From: Archangium sp.
Lineage (GTDB): Bacteria; Myxococcota; Myxococcia; Myxococcales; Myxococcaceae
Assembly (NCBI GenBank): GCA_030681645.1
Contig: JAUXRX010000016.1
Location: 62,001 to 126,000, forward strand
Length of the DNA: 64,000 nt
Reading direction: 5' to 3'
Shown: positions 26,223 to 34,941 of the stretch, piece by piece
Numbering within the stretch: the stretch's first letter is position 1
Layout of the letters: each line of letters begins with the position of its first letter
Program-made: the position numbers and the translations under genes
Notes under the pieces: model-generated
The model's database searches: none
What the model was told of the DNA's origin: nothing
What the model saw: the letters and a program-made list of their open reading frames with translations, nothing else

Positions 26223-28586
26223 TCAGGACTCCGAGGCTTGCATGGCGACGATGGGCTGAATGCGCGTGGCCAGCACCAGCGGGAAGATGACCGCGATGAC
26301 GCTGACGACGAGCGTGACGAAGACGGCGAGGACGATGCCCGAGGCGGTGAGCTCGGGCCGCAGCACCGGGCCCGAGAAGAAGAAGTAGAGCTCGTCGCGG
26401 AAGGCGGGAATGCCGCGGAAGTGCAGCCAGCGCACCACCAGCGCGCCGAGCCCCGCGCCCACGGCGCCGAACGAGAGCGCCAGCATCACCGTTTCCATCA
26501 TCACCATGCCCAGCACGAAGGGCCGCTGCGCCCCGATGGCGCGCATGGTGCCGATGGTGGTGGTGCGCTGCAGGGTGGCGATGGTCATGCCGATGGTGAC
26601 GACGATGAGCGCGAAGAAGGCGAACGCGCTCACGATCGCCACCAGCAGCAGCCGGAAGAAGTCGATGAACTTGCCCAGGAACCCGGCGGCCGAGCTCCAG
26701 CCCACCACCAGCGTCTTCGGCTTGGCGCCGTCGAGCAGCGCCTCGATGGGGGCGATCTGCGCGTGCTCGAGGGTGGGGCGTTCGGCCTTGAGCGCGTCCT
26801 TGAGCGCGAGCAGCGCGGCGACCGAGGGCTTGAACTCGCCCTTGAGGCGGGCTTCCTCGAGCTTGACCACCTCGCCCAGCGCGAAGCCGAGCATGCCGGG
26901 CAGCTTGCCCTCGTCGACCAGCGCCTTCGCGGCCGCGGTGCGCGCGGCATCGGGAGGAGGTGCGTCGACCGAGAGCAGCTTCTCGATCTCTTCCTGCGTG
27001 CGGAGCTGCGCGACCTCCGAGCCGTCCTTGAGCAGCACGGCGGCGTGCATCACCACGCCGTCGTCGATCTCCTCGAGGGAGAAGGTCTCACCCAGGCGCC
27101 GCGCCTTCGCGGTGGGGCCGTCCTTGCCGGAGAAGCCGTCGTCGAAGGCCTTCGCCGTGACCTCCTGCACCACCTCTTCGTCGCCTCCGAAGAGGTCGGC
27201 CTCGGCGGTCTCGCGGTCGATCTGCTTCGCGCCGGTCTCCTTCTTCATGGCGTCCTGCTCGGCCTTCTTCTCGTTGGTGAGGAAGCCGTAGAGCTCGCGG
27301 AAGGTGATCATGTCGACCAGCGCGTTGGCGCCGGCGAGCGGCGACTTCTCGAGCCCCTTGAGCTCGAACACGCCGTACACCTTCACCAGCGCCGTCTGCA
27401 GCGAGCCCGAGCGGCCGAAGCTGCGCAGGGTCATGGTGTCGCCCACCTTCACCCGGTAGAGCGAGAGCATGGGCGCGAGCTCCTTGTAGAAGAAGGCGTA
27501 GCGGGCCTCGAAGTTGTCGTCGGTGACGCTGAAGAAGTCGGTGAGCAGCTTCGCCAGGTCGGGCTCCTTCGAGCCGAGGAAGCCCTGCAACTTGCCGATG
27601 GCCGACTGGGTGCCCAGGCCGTCGAGCTGCAGCACGATCTCCCGGGTCTGCGCCTGGTTCTCCTTCACGAAGCGCTGCAGTTCCTTGTCGCTCTCGTCCG
27701 AAAGGGTGCGGCCGGCGGCGCGCGCGTCGCGGATCTTGTCGAGGCGGCGCGCGTTCTTGAGCTTGAGCAGCTCCTCGGTGAAGAAGCGGGGCAGGAGGAT
27801 GCCGCGGTGGCCCGAAGGCACCTTCGTGCCCTCGACCACGGTCATGCGGTCGAAGGTCTCCTGGTACGCGTCGAGGTCGGTGCCCAGGTAGCGGATGAAG
27901 AGCATGTCGCTGTCCGACACGATGGGCGCGAGCCGGTTCTCGAGCAGCTCGAGGTGGCCGAACGGGTCGGCGTCGAAGCCGGCCCAGAACTCGTCGGAGC
28001 CGGCCTTCGCCAGGACCTCGCGGGCCTGAAGGTCGAGGTCCTTCTCGGCGGTGAGTTCCTTCTCGCGCTCGAGGTCCTTCGAGAGCACCGCCACCATGTT
28101 GCGCACGTGGCTGATCAGGCTCTGCTTGCGCGTCTCGAACTCGGCGGCGGGCTTCTTCGTGGCTTCTTCATTCTGCTCGGAGATGAGCCTGCGAAGCTTC
28201 TCGAGGGTGACGTCGACGGTGTTGCCCGAGCTGAGGATGGACGTGGCCGCGCCCATCGGCACCACCCGGGCCACGTTGGGCACGGACAGGAGCTTCGCCT
28301 TGACCGCCTTGAAGTCGTCGATGGGCGCGAGCGACGAGTCGGTGCCGTCGACGCGGCCGTAGATCTCGAGCCCGTCCTTGCTGCTGGCGCCGTAGACCTG
28401 CATGTGGCCGGTGATGCTGCCGATGATGCTCTTGGACAGCGCCTCGTCGAGCGTGGAGAAGATCGAGCCACCCACCACCAGGAGCGCCGCGCCGAACAGC
28501 AACACCAGCCCCACGAAGACGTTGAGCATGCTCGACTTGATGTTGGCGAACGCGATGCGGACGAGGACGAGCGCTTTCGAGAACAT
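26223..28586 (-). CDS. FtsX-like permease with very large periplasmic domain
   Basis: 787 aa, about twice the normal size. Membrane helices at about residues 20-42 and three at 640-780; the FtsX signature is QRTTTIGTMRAIGAQRPFVLGMVMMET near 665. The roughly 590-residue segment between is charged, Lys/Glu/Asp-rich and predicted to be largely helical, including an acidic stretch (ADLFGGDEEVVQEV near 460). This is far larger than LolE or MacB. It forms an operon with the permease at 24911; the ATPase is missing here. Substrate unknown. Confidence 0.85.
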   Translation of the reverse strand: MFSKALVLVRIAFANIKSSMLNVFVGLVLLFGAALLVVGGSIFSTLDEALSKSIIGSITGHMQVYGASSKDGLEIYGRVDGTDSSLAPIDDFKAVKAKLLSVPNVARVVPMGAATSILSSGNTVDVTLEKLRRLISEQNEEATKKPAAEFETRKQSLISHVRNMVAVLSKDLEREKELTAEKDLDLQAREVLAKAGSDEFWAGFDADPFGHLELLENRLAPIVSDSDMLFIRYLGTDLDAYQETFDRMTVVEGTKVPSGHRGILLPRFFTEELLKLKNARRLDKIRDARAAGRTLSDESDKELQRFVKENQAQTREIVLQLDGLGTQSAIGKLQGFLGSKEPDLAKLLTDFFSVTDDNFEARYAFFYKELAPMLSLYRVKVGDTMTLRSFGRSGSLQTALVKVYGVFELKGLEKSPLAGANALVDMITFRELYGFLTNEKKAEQDAMKKETGAKQIDRETAEADLFGGDEEVVQEVTAKAFDDGFSGKDGPTAKARRLGETFSLEEIDDGVVMHAAVLLKDGSEVAQLRTQEEIEKLLSVDAPPPDAARTAAAKALVDEGKLPGMLGFALGEVVKLEEARLKGEFKPSVAALLALKDALKAERPTLEHAQIAPIEALLDGAKPKTLVVGWSSAAGFLGKFIDFFRLLLVAIVSAFAFFALIVVTIGMTIATLQRTTTIGTMRAIGAQRPFVLGMVMMETVMLALSFGAVGAGLGALVVRWLHFRGIPAFRDELYFFFSGPVLRPELTASGIVLAVFVTLVVSVIAVIFPLVLATRIQPIVAMQASES

Positions 28587-28641
28587 GGCGACCCGTCGTT
28601 AACGCATCACGTCTCCATCCGCTCGCGTTTCCTCGACCGCT

Positions 28642-31191
28642 TCAATGCCAGGTGATGGCGTAGATGTTGGTGGGCCCGAGCGACGCGCAGGTCGTCGACC
28701 CGAACGTCGCGGGCCAGGGGGCGTTGATGTCGGGAATGCCCGCGGCGCGCACGCACCGGCTGACCAGGGGCGTGCCTCCCGAGCGCAGTTGCACGTTCGA
28801 GGCCCCGCGGTACGCGATCCAATACGTGCCGCCGGCCAGGCTGTTGCCGAGGGTGAACTCGCGCTCATTGGTGCCCGCGAAGGTGACGGGCATGGGCGAG
28901 AGCAACGCGGTGAGCGACACCAGGTTTCCAGGAACACCGCCCGCGTCGGTGTAGAGCGCGAGCTGCAGCTGTCCTCCTCCCACGGCCGCGATGACGCCGT
29001 AGCCGAACACGTACTCACCGGCGGGCACGGTGACGGGGTACGCGTACACGGTGCCATCGGCGAGGGTGGTGCTCGAAGGGGCGACCGTGGTGAAGCCGAG
29101 GGCCAGGGTGCGCTCGACGGGCGTGACGGGAACGAAGACCTGCGGAGTGACGGACGAGGTGAGGGTCAAGATCGTGGGCGCGGTGATTCGATCGAGGTCG
29201 CGGTCGACGGCCACCTCGAGGTTCTGCGGGGTGTTCCAGCTCGAAGGGGTGAAGGTGACGCCGCCCGTGTTCACCACGTGGGCGTCTGCCGCGCCGGGGA
29301 TCGAGCCGGTGACGGTGACGCTCGAGGGCGGCTGGAACGCGAGGCGCACGCCCACGAGCTGGGTGGACCCCTCGTTCACGGTGACCGTGCTGACCGACGG
29401 AACGATCGCCTGCGTGTCGTCGTCGGTGACGTTGACGGTCACGTCGACGCTGGGCAGACCGGTCGACGACACGCGCACCGTGGCCGACTCGTTGACCAGG
29501 TTGGTGTCCTGCGTGCCGCCGAGGACCGCGTTCTGCGAGGTGGCGTAGTTCGCCGGCGTGAAGGTGAGGCTGGTGGTCGTCACCGACACGCGCGTCACGT
29601 CGAGTGACTGCACCGTGACCACCACGTTTCCCGGCGGGCGATAGGCGAGGCGCACGGCGAGGGTGGTGGTGTTCCCCTCGGTGACGGTGAGGGTGGTCTG
29701 CGGCACGAACAGCGCCTGGGTGTCGTCGTCGGTGACGTTGACGATGGTGACCTTGTCGACCCCGGCGAGGGTGGTGGTGATGCTCAACTGCTCGGGGTCG
29801 GTGTCGTCGTCGGGCAGGGCGTTGACCGTCACGGACTGATCGATCAGCGCGTTCACCGGCGTGAAGGTGAACGAAGGCGGCACGAGGAGGAGCCGGGTGG
29901 GGTCGTCGGCCACCAGCGTGACGGTGACGCTGGACGCGGGGCGGTGGCTCAGGCGCACGGCCAGGGGGCTCGACGCGGACTCGGTCACGTTGAGCGCCGG
30001 GCTGACGATCACGCTGACCACGTCGGGGTCGTCCACCGTCACCTGCAGCGTTCGATCGGCGAGGGCCGGCGCGCTGGCGGTCACCACCCCGTTCTCGTCG
30101 GCCACGTCGTCGTCCGTCACGCCGCCGAGGACGAGGTTCTGCGGGGTGTTCCAGTTCTGCGGCGTGAATTGCAGCGTCGGGGTGGTCACGGTGAGCGAGC
30201 CCGGGTCGCTCGAGACGAAACTCACGGTCACCGGGGCCGGGGGCTGCGCGGTGAGCCGCACCGGCACGAAGCCGCCCCCGTTCTCGGGGATGGTGGTGCT
30301 CATCACGCTGAACGCGATGCCCAGCGCGTCGTCGTCGTTCACCTCGACGGTGAGGGTGGCGGGGGTGAGCCCGGCGCCGCTCACCACCAGCGTGGTGGTG
30401 CCGTCGGCCGCGTCGCCGTCGTCGGTGCCGTTGACGGTGAGCGTCTGGGGGGTGAGGTAGTTCGCCGGGGAGAACGAGAGGCTGGCCGGGGTGACGCTGG
30501 CGACCGCTGGGTCTCCGGTGGTGACCGCGAGGGTGAACGTGCTCGCGGGCTCGAAGGCCAGCGCGACGGTGACGGTGGCCGAGCCGTTCTCGTTCACCTG
30601 CACCGTGCTGCCCGGTGCGAGCACCACCGACTGGGTGTCGTCGTCGGTGACATTGACGGCCATCACCACGGGCATCATTCCCGGTGCCGAGAGCGTGAGG
30701 TCAGCGCTCGCCGGCACGAGGTTCTGGTCTTCGACACCCGAGACCGTCACCTGCTGCGCGATGTTCCAGTCGGCAGCGGTGAAGGTGAGCGTGGTGGGGC
30801 TGGCGCCCGCGGCGAGCGCGTCGGACGAGACGATCGTGACGGTGACCGGCGCGCCCGGGGCTTGCGTCAGCCGCACCGCCATCGAGGCCTGGCCACCCTC
30901 GGTGACCGCGAGCGTGAGCGATTGCGGCTCGACGAGGAGCTCGGGCAGGCCCGCGTCGACGTCACCACCCCCGCCGCCCGTCGTGCCTCCTCCACCACCG
31001 CCCGTCGCGCCTCCTCCACCGCCGCCCGTCGTGGCGCCGCCGCCGCCGCCCGTCGCAGTGCCGCCGCCGGTCGCGCTTCCGCCTCCACCTCCGCCCGTGC
31101 CGCCGTCCTCCGCGGGCGTCGGCGGGGTGCAGTTGCATGCTGAGAGGCACACCGCTGCCGCGCACCACACCGCCGTCCAGAGTCGGTTCAT
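28642..31191 (-). CDS. Large surface lipoprotein with six beta-sandwich repeats (Calx-beta-like)
   Basis: 849 aa from ATG 31191, which starts a lipoprotein signal peptide ending in LSAC. A flexible linker rich in Gly with TGGGG units follows (about residues 35-75). Then come six repeats of about 100 residues, each opening with a VTEG or VNENGSA strand, carrying a V-x-F-x-P-x-N/A-W/Y-x-T-P-Q motif in the middle and ending in VTDDDTQ. That pattern is like Calx-beta or Ig-like domains in bacterial surface proteins and implies Ca2+ binding by the acidic turns. The last 140 residues are a distinct domain with two Cys (SRCVRAAG, STTCASLG). A probable adhesin or stalk. Confidence 0.8.
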   Translation of the reverse strand: MNRLWTAVWCAAAVCLSACNCTPPTPAEDGGTGGGGGGSATGGGTATGGGGGATTGGGGGGATGGGGGGTTGGGGGDVDAGLPELLVEPQSLTLAVTEGGQASMAVRLTQAPGAPVTVTIVSSDALAAGASPTTLTFTAADWNIAQQVTVSGVEDQNLVPASADLTLSAPGMMPVVMAVNVTDDDTQSVVLAPGSTVQVNENGSATVTVALAFEPASTFTLAVTTGDPAVASVTPASLSFSPANYLTPQTLTVNGTDDGDAADGTTTLVVSGAGLTPATLTVEVNDDDALGIAFSVMSTTIPENGGGFVPVRLTAQPPAPVTVSFVSSDPGSLTVTTPTLQFTPQNWNTPQNLVLGGVTDDDVADENGVVTASAPALADRTLQVTVDDPDVVSVIVSPALNVTESASSPLAVRLSHRPASSVTVTLVADDPTRLLLVPPSFTFTPVNALIDQSVTVNALPDDDTDPEQLSITTTLAGVDKVTIVNVTDDDTQALFVPQTTLTVTEGNTTTLAVRLAYRPPGNVVVTVQSLDVTRVSVTTTSLTFTPANYATSQNAVLGGTQDTNLVNESATVRVSSTGLPSVDVTVNVTDDDTQAIVPSVSTVTVNEGSTQLVGVRLAFQPPSSVTVTGSIPGAADAHVVNTGGVTFTPSSWNTPQNLEVAVDRDLDRITAPTILTLTSSVTPQVFVPVTPVERTLALGFTTVAPSSTTLADGTVYAYPVTVPAGEYVFGYGVIAAVGGGQLQLALYTDAGGVPGNLVSLTALLSPMPVTFAGTNEREFTLGNSLAGGTYWIAYRGASNVQLRSGGTPLVSRCVRAAGIPDINAPWPATFGSTTCASLGPTNIYAITWH

Positions 31192-31248
31192 GGGCCGCAA
31201 GTCATCGCAGGAGGGCGGGCAGGTCAACCACCGGCGGTGCGAACACCG

Positions 31249-31470
31249 TCAGGGCTGGTCGAGCACCTCGCGCACCTTGGCCAGCAGCGCGTTGGGTTCG
31301 AAGGGCTTCTGCGCGCCGCTCTCGACGCCACCGTCGAAGCCGCAGGTGTGTTCACGAGCTCCACCCGCCGCCTCCGCCTCTTCGCGATGCGGGTCGGCGA
31401 CTCCTACCAGGCGCGGCTTTTTCGGAACGCGCAGGGCACGTTGAAGCGCACTTGGAGGTGCGGCAGACCC
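31249..31470 (-). pseudogene. Remnant of a response-regulator receiver domain
   Basis: On the minus strand the frame ending at 31249 reads EKPF-like QKPFEPNALLAKVREVLDQP, which is the C-terminal end of a receiver (REC) domain including the conserved Lys-Pro. Just upstream the frame is disturbed: pieces such as KPRLVGVADP and GFDGGVES are recognisable in shifted phases, but the phosphorylated Asp and the N-terminal half are gone. It looks like a decayed response regulator between two intact genes. Confidence 0.5.
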
Positions 31471-31477
31471 GTCGAGG

Positions 31478-32455
31478 CTACTCCTTGGGTCTCGCGTCGC
31501 GGTGTCGAGTCTCCGAGGGTGCGGGCGCTTCCGCTTTCCCTGAGTTGCTCGAACTCTTGCCCAGGCAGCACTTCTTGTACTTGAGCCCCGAGCCACACGG
31601 GCACGGGTCGTTGCGGTTGGCTGGCGCGCGCTTGATCGCGAACAGCCGGTGGATCTCCGCGGCGTGGGCGCGCATCACCTCGCGCCGCCTGATCAGCAAG
31701 CCGTCGATCGGCTCTTCCGCCACGAACGCGGCCCAGACCTGCTTGAGGGTCTCGCGGTCTCGCCCGTGCGCCTGAAAGAGCGCAGCGGCAGGGTACGTGG
31801 GATTGAGCGCCACCACGCCTACCGAGGTCACGTCGCCTTCGCCCGGCTCCAGGCGCGCCACGAAGATGTTGATCTCCTCGCAACCGCAGCCTGGCTCGAC
31901 GCAGTAGAAGTCGGTGAGCGCATACGCGGCACCACCGGCCTCGAGCTCGAACTCCTCCTCATCGGGGTGCACGTCCTGCCACGCCACGTCGAGCCCCGGC
32001 TTCCACCAGGACCAGTCCTCCTTCCTCCAGTCGATCGCTGCGGGACGGTGTGCCTTGCCCGCAGCGAAACGCGCGCGGAGCAGCTCGAAGAGCTCATCGT
32101 CGAGCTCGGCGTTCAGCCATTCCAGGGCCCAGTCCTGCGAGAAGGGTGCGCCGTTGACGTGGGCGACTTCTCGAGTGTCGACGTCGACTGACGCACACAG
32201 CACGCCGTCGTCGCGCGCGCCGCCCTCCGACTTGCGTGCGAGCGTGACCCGGCCGTCCCCGATGCAGGCGCCGACCAGGTCGTCCCCAGCGCGCCACCCG
32301 CGGACCACAATGCCGCGGCACGGGCACGTCGACTTCACGCACATCTCGGTGGAGATGGCGAGCCCCTCGCGTCGACCGTCCGGGCCAACGCGCCACAACA
32401 GCATCGGGCCGTCAGCGGACAACTGGCGCGCGAGCGTCGAATCGGGCTTGAGCAT
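31478..32455 (-). CDS. SEC-C motif protein of unknown function
   Basis: 325 aa. The C-terminus has a zinc-binding SEC-C motif, NDPCPCGSGLKYKKCC (about residues 284-299), as found in SecA and YecA-type proteins. Two further Cys clusters occur: a CPCR in the N-terminal part (near 46) and a GCGCEE (near 190). The rest is not recognised. A zinc-binding accessory protein, possibly for protein export, protein quality control or nucleic acid binding. Its 5' end faces the WYL regulator remnant. Confidence 0.7.
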   Translation of the reverse strand: MLKPDSTLARQLSADGPMLLWRVGPDGRREGLAISTEMCVKSTCPCRGIVVRGWRAGDDLVGACIGDGRVTLARKSEGGARDDGVLCASVDVDTREVAHVNGAPFSQDWALEWLNAELDDELFELLRARFAAGKAHRPAAIDWRKEDWSWWKPGLDVAWQDVHPDEEEFELEAGGAAYALTDFYCVEPGCGCEEINIFVARLEPGEGDVTSVGVVALNPTYPAAALFQAHGRDRETLKQVWAAFVAEEPIDGLLIRRREVMRAHAAEIHRLFAIKRAPANRNDPCPCGSGLKYKKCCLGKSSSNSGKAEAPAPSETRHRDARPKE

Positions 32456-32547
32456 TGGCGCCGATTACTCCGCCGACCGCTTCCGAAACAAATCGATTGT
32501 GCATCCGCCGCCGACTGCTCAGGGTGCGGGCGGGGCGGAGGTGGTTG

Positions 32548-33485
32548 ATGGCGAGAGGTGACACGGCGGCGCGGCAGATCAGGTTGTACTTCCTGCTGCT
32601 CGACACCGGTGCGCTCTCCGTCGAGCGTGCGGCGCAGCAGCTCGAGTGCACGACCCGCACCATCTACCGCGACCTCGACGGGCTGCAGCGCACGGGCTTT
32701 CCCGTCGTGCAGGAGCAGACGGGCAAGCAGGTTCGCTGGCGCTTGATGGATGGGTACAAGCGGCAGCTCTCGGTGCAGCTCAGCGCGCAGGCGGCGGTGG
32801 CGTTGGTCGCGGGAGAACGCTTCCTCTCGGCGATGGAGGGGAGCGCCTTTCATCACGACGCGCGCAACGCGGTGGCGAAAGTGAGGCACGCGCTTGATCC
32901 GCAGATCCGCTCGCGAGTCGACGCGCTGATCGGACGCGTGTCGCGAGTGCAGCGCCGGCCAGAAAGCTCGGAGGCCACCGGGTGCGCCTCGAACAGGTGC
33001 TGGACGCCGTCGAGACCGCTGAGGTGCTCGTGCTGCAGTACCGCAAGCTCGATGCGCCGCGGGCGGCCCGGTACACGGTGGAACCGCACTCCGTGCACAT
33101 GCAAGGCGCGTCGGTCTACGTGGTGGGCTGGGCGCGCGAGCGCAACGCCCCGCGGATCTTCCTGCTCGACCGCATCGAGAAGCTCGAGCGAACGCACGAG
33201 ACCTTCACCCGGCGCGAGGGCCTGGGCCCGGGCGTGTTCGCGCAGGGTGCGTTCGGCTTGTGGGACGGGCCGGATGAGGTGGTGCGGCTGCGGTTCAAGG
33301 GCAGCGCCGCGCGCATCGTCGCTGAACAGGAGTTCCACCCCACGCAGCAGCTCACCTGGAACGACGACGGCAGCATGACGCTGGAGATGAAGGTGCCGGT
33401 GTCGCCCTCGCTCCGAGCGTGGGTCCGGAGCTTCGGGAAGCGGGTGGTCCTCGTTGCACCGTCGAATCTGTTGGAGGAGCTGTGA
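32548..33485 (+). pseudogene. WYL-domain transcriptional regulator, frameshifted
   Basis: The first part starts at ATG 32548 (GGAG 7 nt upstream) and reads a helix-turn-helix of the DeoR/WYL type (ARQIRLYFLLLDTGALSVERAA, then TTRTIYRDLDGL). Near 32955-32965 the frame breaks; the WYL domain continues in another frame (RLEQVLDAVETAEVLVLQYRKL, then a Val-rich core and SNLLEEL) to the stop at 33485. Taken together the two parts make a normal-sized WYL regulator of about 310 residues. Such proteins often control CRISPR-Cas loci or phage defence, which fits the Cas3-like remnant 100 bp downstream. The frameshift may be real decay or a sequencing error. Confidence 0.75.
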
Positions 33486-33587
33486 CCTGCCCTGTCGATC
33501 CCGTCAGCTATCACCTTCTGCGTGAGGCACCTTCCCGAGCGGCGCATCGATGGTCGCCATCGGGCACCGCAAGAACCGGAGAAATAC

Positions 33588-33929
33588 ATGGCCGCAGCAT
33601 TCGAGACTGACTTCGAGACGCTGACTGGCCATGCGCCGTTTCCGTGGCAGCACCAACTCTTCCTGTCGTTTGTGGAGGGCCGAATTCCGACTCAGGTCGA
33701 GCTGCCAACGGGCCTTGGCAAGACGTCGATCATCGCGCTCTGGCTGTTGGCGCTGCGCCGCAAGGCGAAGGTGCCGCGTCGGTTGGTCTACGTCGTCAAC
33801 CGACGCACCGTGGTCGATCAGACCACTGACGAGGTCCAGCGTCTTCGCGAGCGCTCGGCGCGCGACTTTGAGATCTCCACCTTGCGCGGCCAGTTGGCGG
33901 ACAACCGGGCATGGTCGGCGGCCTGGTGA
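33588..33929 (+). pseudogene. Truncated Cas3-like helicase (type I-G/I-U character), N-terminal fragment
   Basis: 113 aa from ATG 33588 with GGAG upstream. It contains FPWQHQLFLSFVEG, the Walker A motif LPTGLGKTSIIALW, and RRLVYVVNRRTVVDQTTDEV with STLRGQLADNRAW. This string of motifs is the start of the DEAD-like helicase of type I-G (I-U) CRISPR systems (Cas3), whose intact proteins are many hundred residues. The reading frame ends after ADNRAWSAAW. No other cas gene or repeat array is visible in the window, so it is a relic. Confidence 0.65.
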
Positions 33930-34180
33930 ATCTGCTTCGCGCGGGGCTGGCTCACGCGCTCCTGTCCAGACTCGAGCCCAGCGCGCAGGACCTGGTGGTG
34001 TCCTCCCTCGAAGGCCTCCTCAGCGCTACCGCGAGCTTCCAGAACACGGCGGTGCCCCTGAAGGCCGTCGCAGAACGAAAGCCGCGGTACTCCACGCGCG
34101 TTCGCCGCTGAATGCTCCGCAACACCGCTTGCCTGCGGCACTCATCGCTTCGCTGCTGCGGGCGCGATGATGGCGCGTCG
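33930..34180. other. No recognised gene; likely debris of the accessory patch
   Basis: Open frames exist on both strands, but none shows a recognised motif or a ribosome binding site. Given the truncated helicase on one side and the HipA-like genes on the other, I read it as degraded accessory DNA. Confidence 0.4.
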
Positions 34181-34363
34181 TCAGCGCTTCCCGCGTTTCC
34201 CGGCCGCTCTCCGTCCACCAGCCGAGACGGAGACAGTCGGCTGCCGGGTCTGCGGCCGAGGCGGGCGAAGGAGCACCCTGTCTGCTGCGCTCCGCTCCGC
34301 GTCGGTGAGCGGACCTCCGGTCCTGGCCAGCATCATGTCGAGGAGGTGCGCGAGATCGCCCAT
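34181..34363 (-). CDS. Small hypothetical protein or fragment
   Basis: 60 aa from ATG 34363, 38 bp after the stop of the gene at 34402. The N-terminal part (MGDLAHLLDMMLARTGGPLTDAERSA) looks like a real helix-forming coding sequence, while the tail is Arg/Lys/Gly-rich. No ribosome binding site is evident. It could be a third gene of the HipA-like operon or only a relic. Confidence 0.3.
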   Translation of the reverse strand: MGDLAHLLDMMLARTGGPLTDAERSAADRVLLRPPRPQTRQPTVSVSAGGRRAAGKRGKR

Positions 34364-34401
34364 GATGGGCTCGGCGTGTGCGCGAATGGAGCGTCGCTCC
34401 C

Positions 34402-34941
34402 TCAGGCCGCCACCGAAACGGTTGCTGACGGCGCCCAGAGCATGTGCGCGGGAGGAACGTCGAGCAGCGACCTGGGGTCCACCATTGGCTTCCAGGCCGG
34501 CGCTGGCAACTCGAGCGTCGGCACGGACGCCTTCCACTGCGCCTTGAAGGCCTCGATGGCCACATCGAAGAGCTGATGTGACAGCTTCATCGCGTCGGCC
34601 ACCTCGAGATGCTGCTCATCGCTCAAACTCGAGACGTGGATGTTCGTTCGCAGCACTTCGTGGAACTCACGCAGCACCGCCTCGGGAGTCGCGTCGGCGC
34701 TCTTGACGCGCTTCATCGCCGCGTCGAAGTGCGCGCGAACCAGATTGGGCACGTCACTGAGCATGGCGCCGAGAAGTGGATCGATGCCGAGCTTCTTCAC
34801 ATCGACGCCCATGGCGAGCGCTGTCCAGGTGCCGGTGTCGCTCTTGCCCACGACGAGCACTGCAATCGGAATAGAGACCGCGTTCGGATCCACCATGTCG
34901 GGGCAGAAGCTCAACGTGACCACTCGGAAGTTCAGCTTCAT
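34402..34941 (-). CDS. Partner protein of the HipA-like kinase (DUF3037-like by position)
   Basis: 179 aa from ATG 34941 with AAGGAG 6 nt upstream; the frame overlaps the kinase stop by 4 bp. It starts with a beta-strand-rich region (LNFRVVTLSFCPDMV, SIPIAVLVVGKSD), followed by helices. Small partner proteins, often DUF3037, pair with short HipA-like kinases in many genomes; the layout here matches, but the sequence likeness is only suggestive. It may be an antitoxin, a substrate or a regulator of the kinase. Confidence 0.55.
   Translation of the reverse strand: MKLNFRVVTLSFCPDMVDPNAVSIPIAVLVVGKSDTGTWTALAMGVDVKKLGIDPLLGAMLSDVPNLVRAHFDAAMKRVKSADATPEAVLREFHEVLRTNIHVSSLSDEQHLEVADAMKLSHQLFDVAIEAFKAQWKASVPTLELPAPAWKPMVDPRSLLDVPPAHMLWAPSATVSVAA

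Noticed and set aside
25959..28655. Plus-strand open frame of about 900 codons opposite the two permeases
   Set aside because: No signal, domain or ribosome binding site; its low-complexity His/Glu/Arg/Gly composition is typical of antisense frames.
33486..34180. CRISPR repeat array near the Cas3 fragment
   Set aside because: No regularly spaced direct repeats of 25-40 bp were found here or elsewhere in the window.
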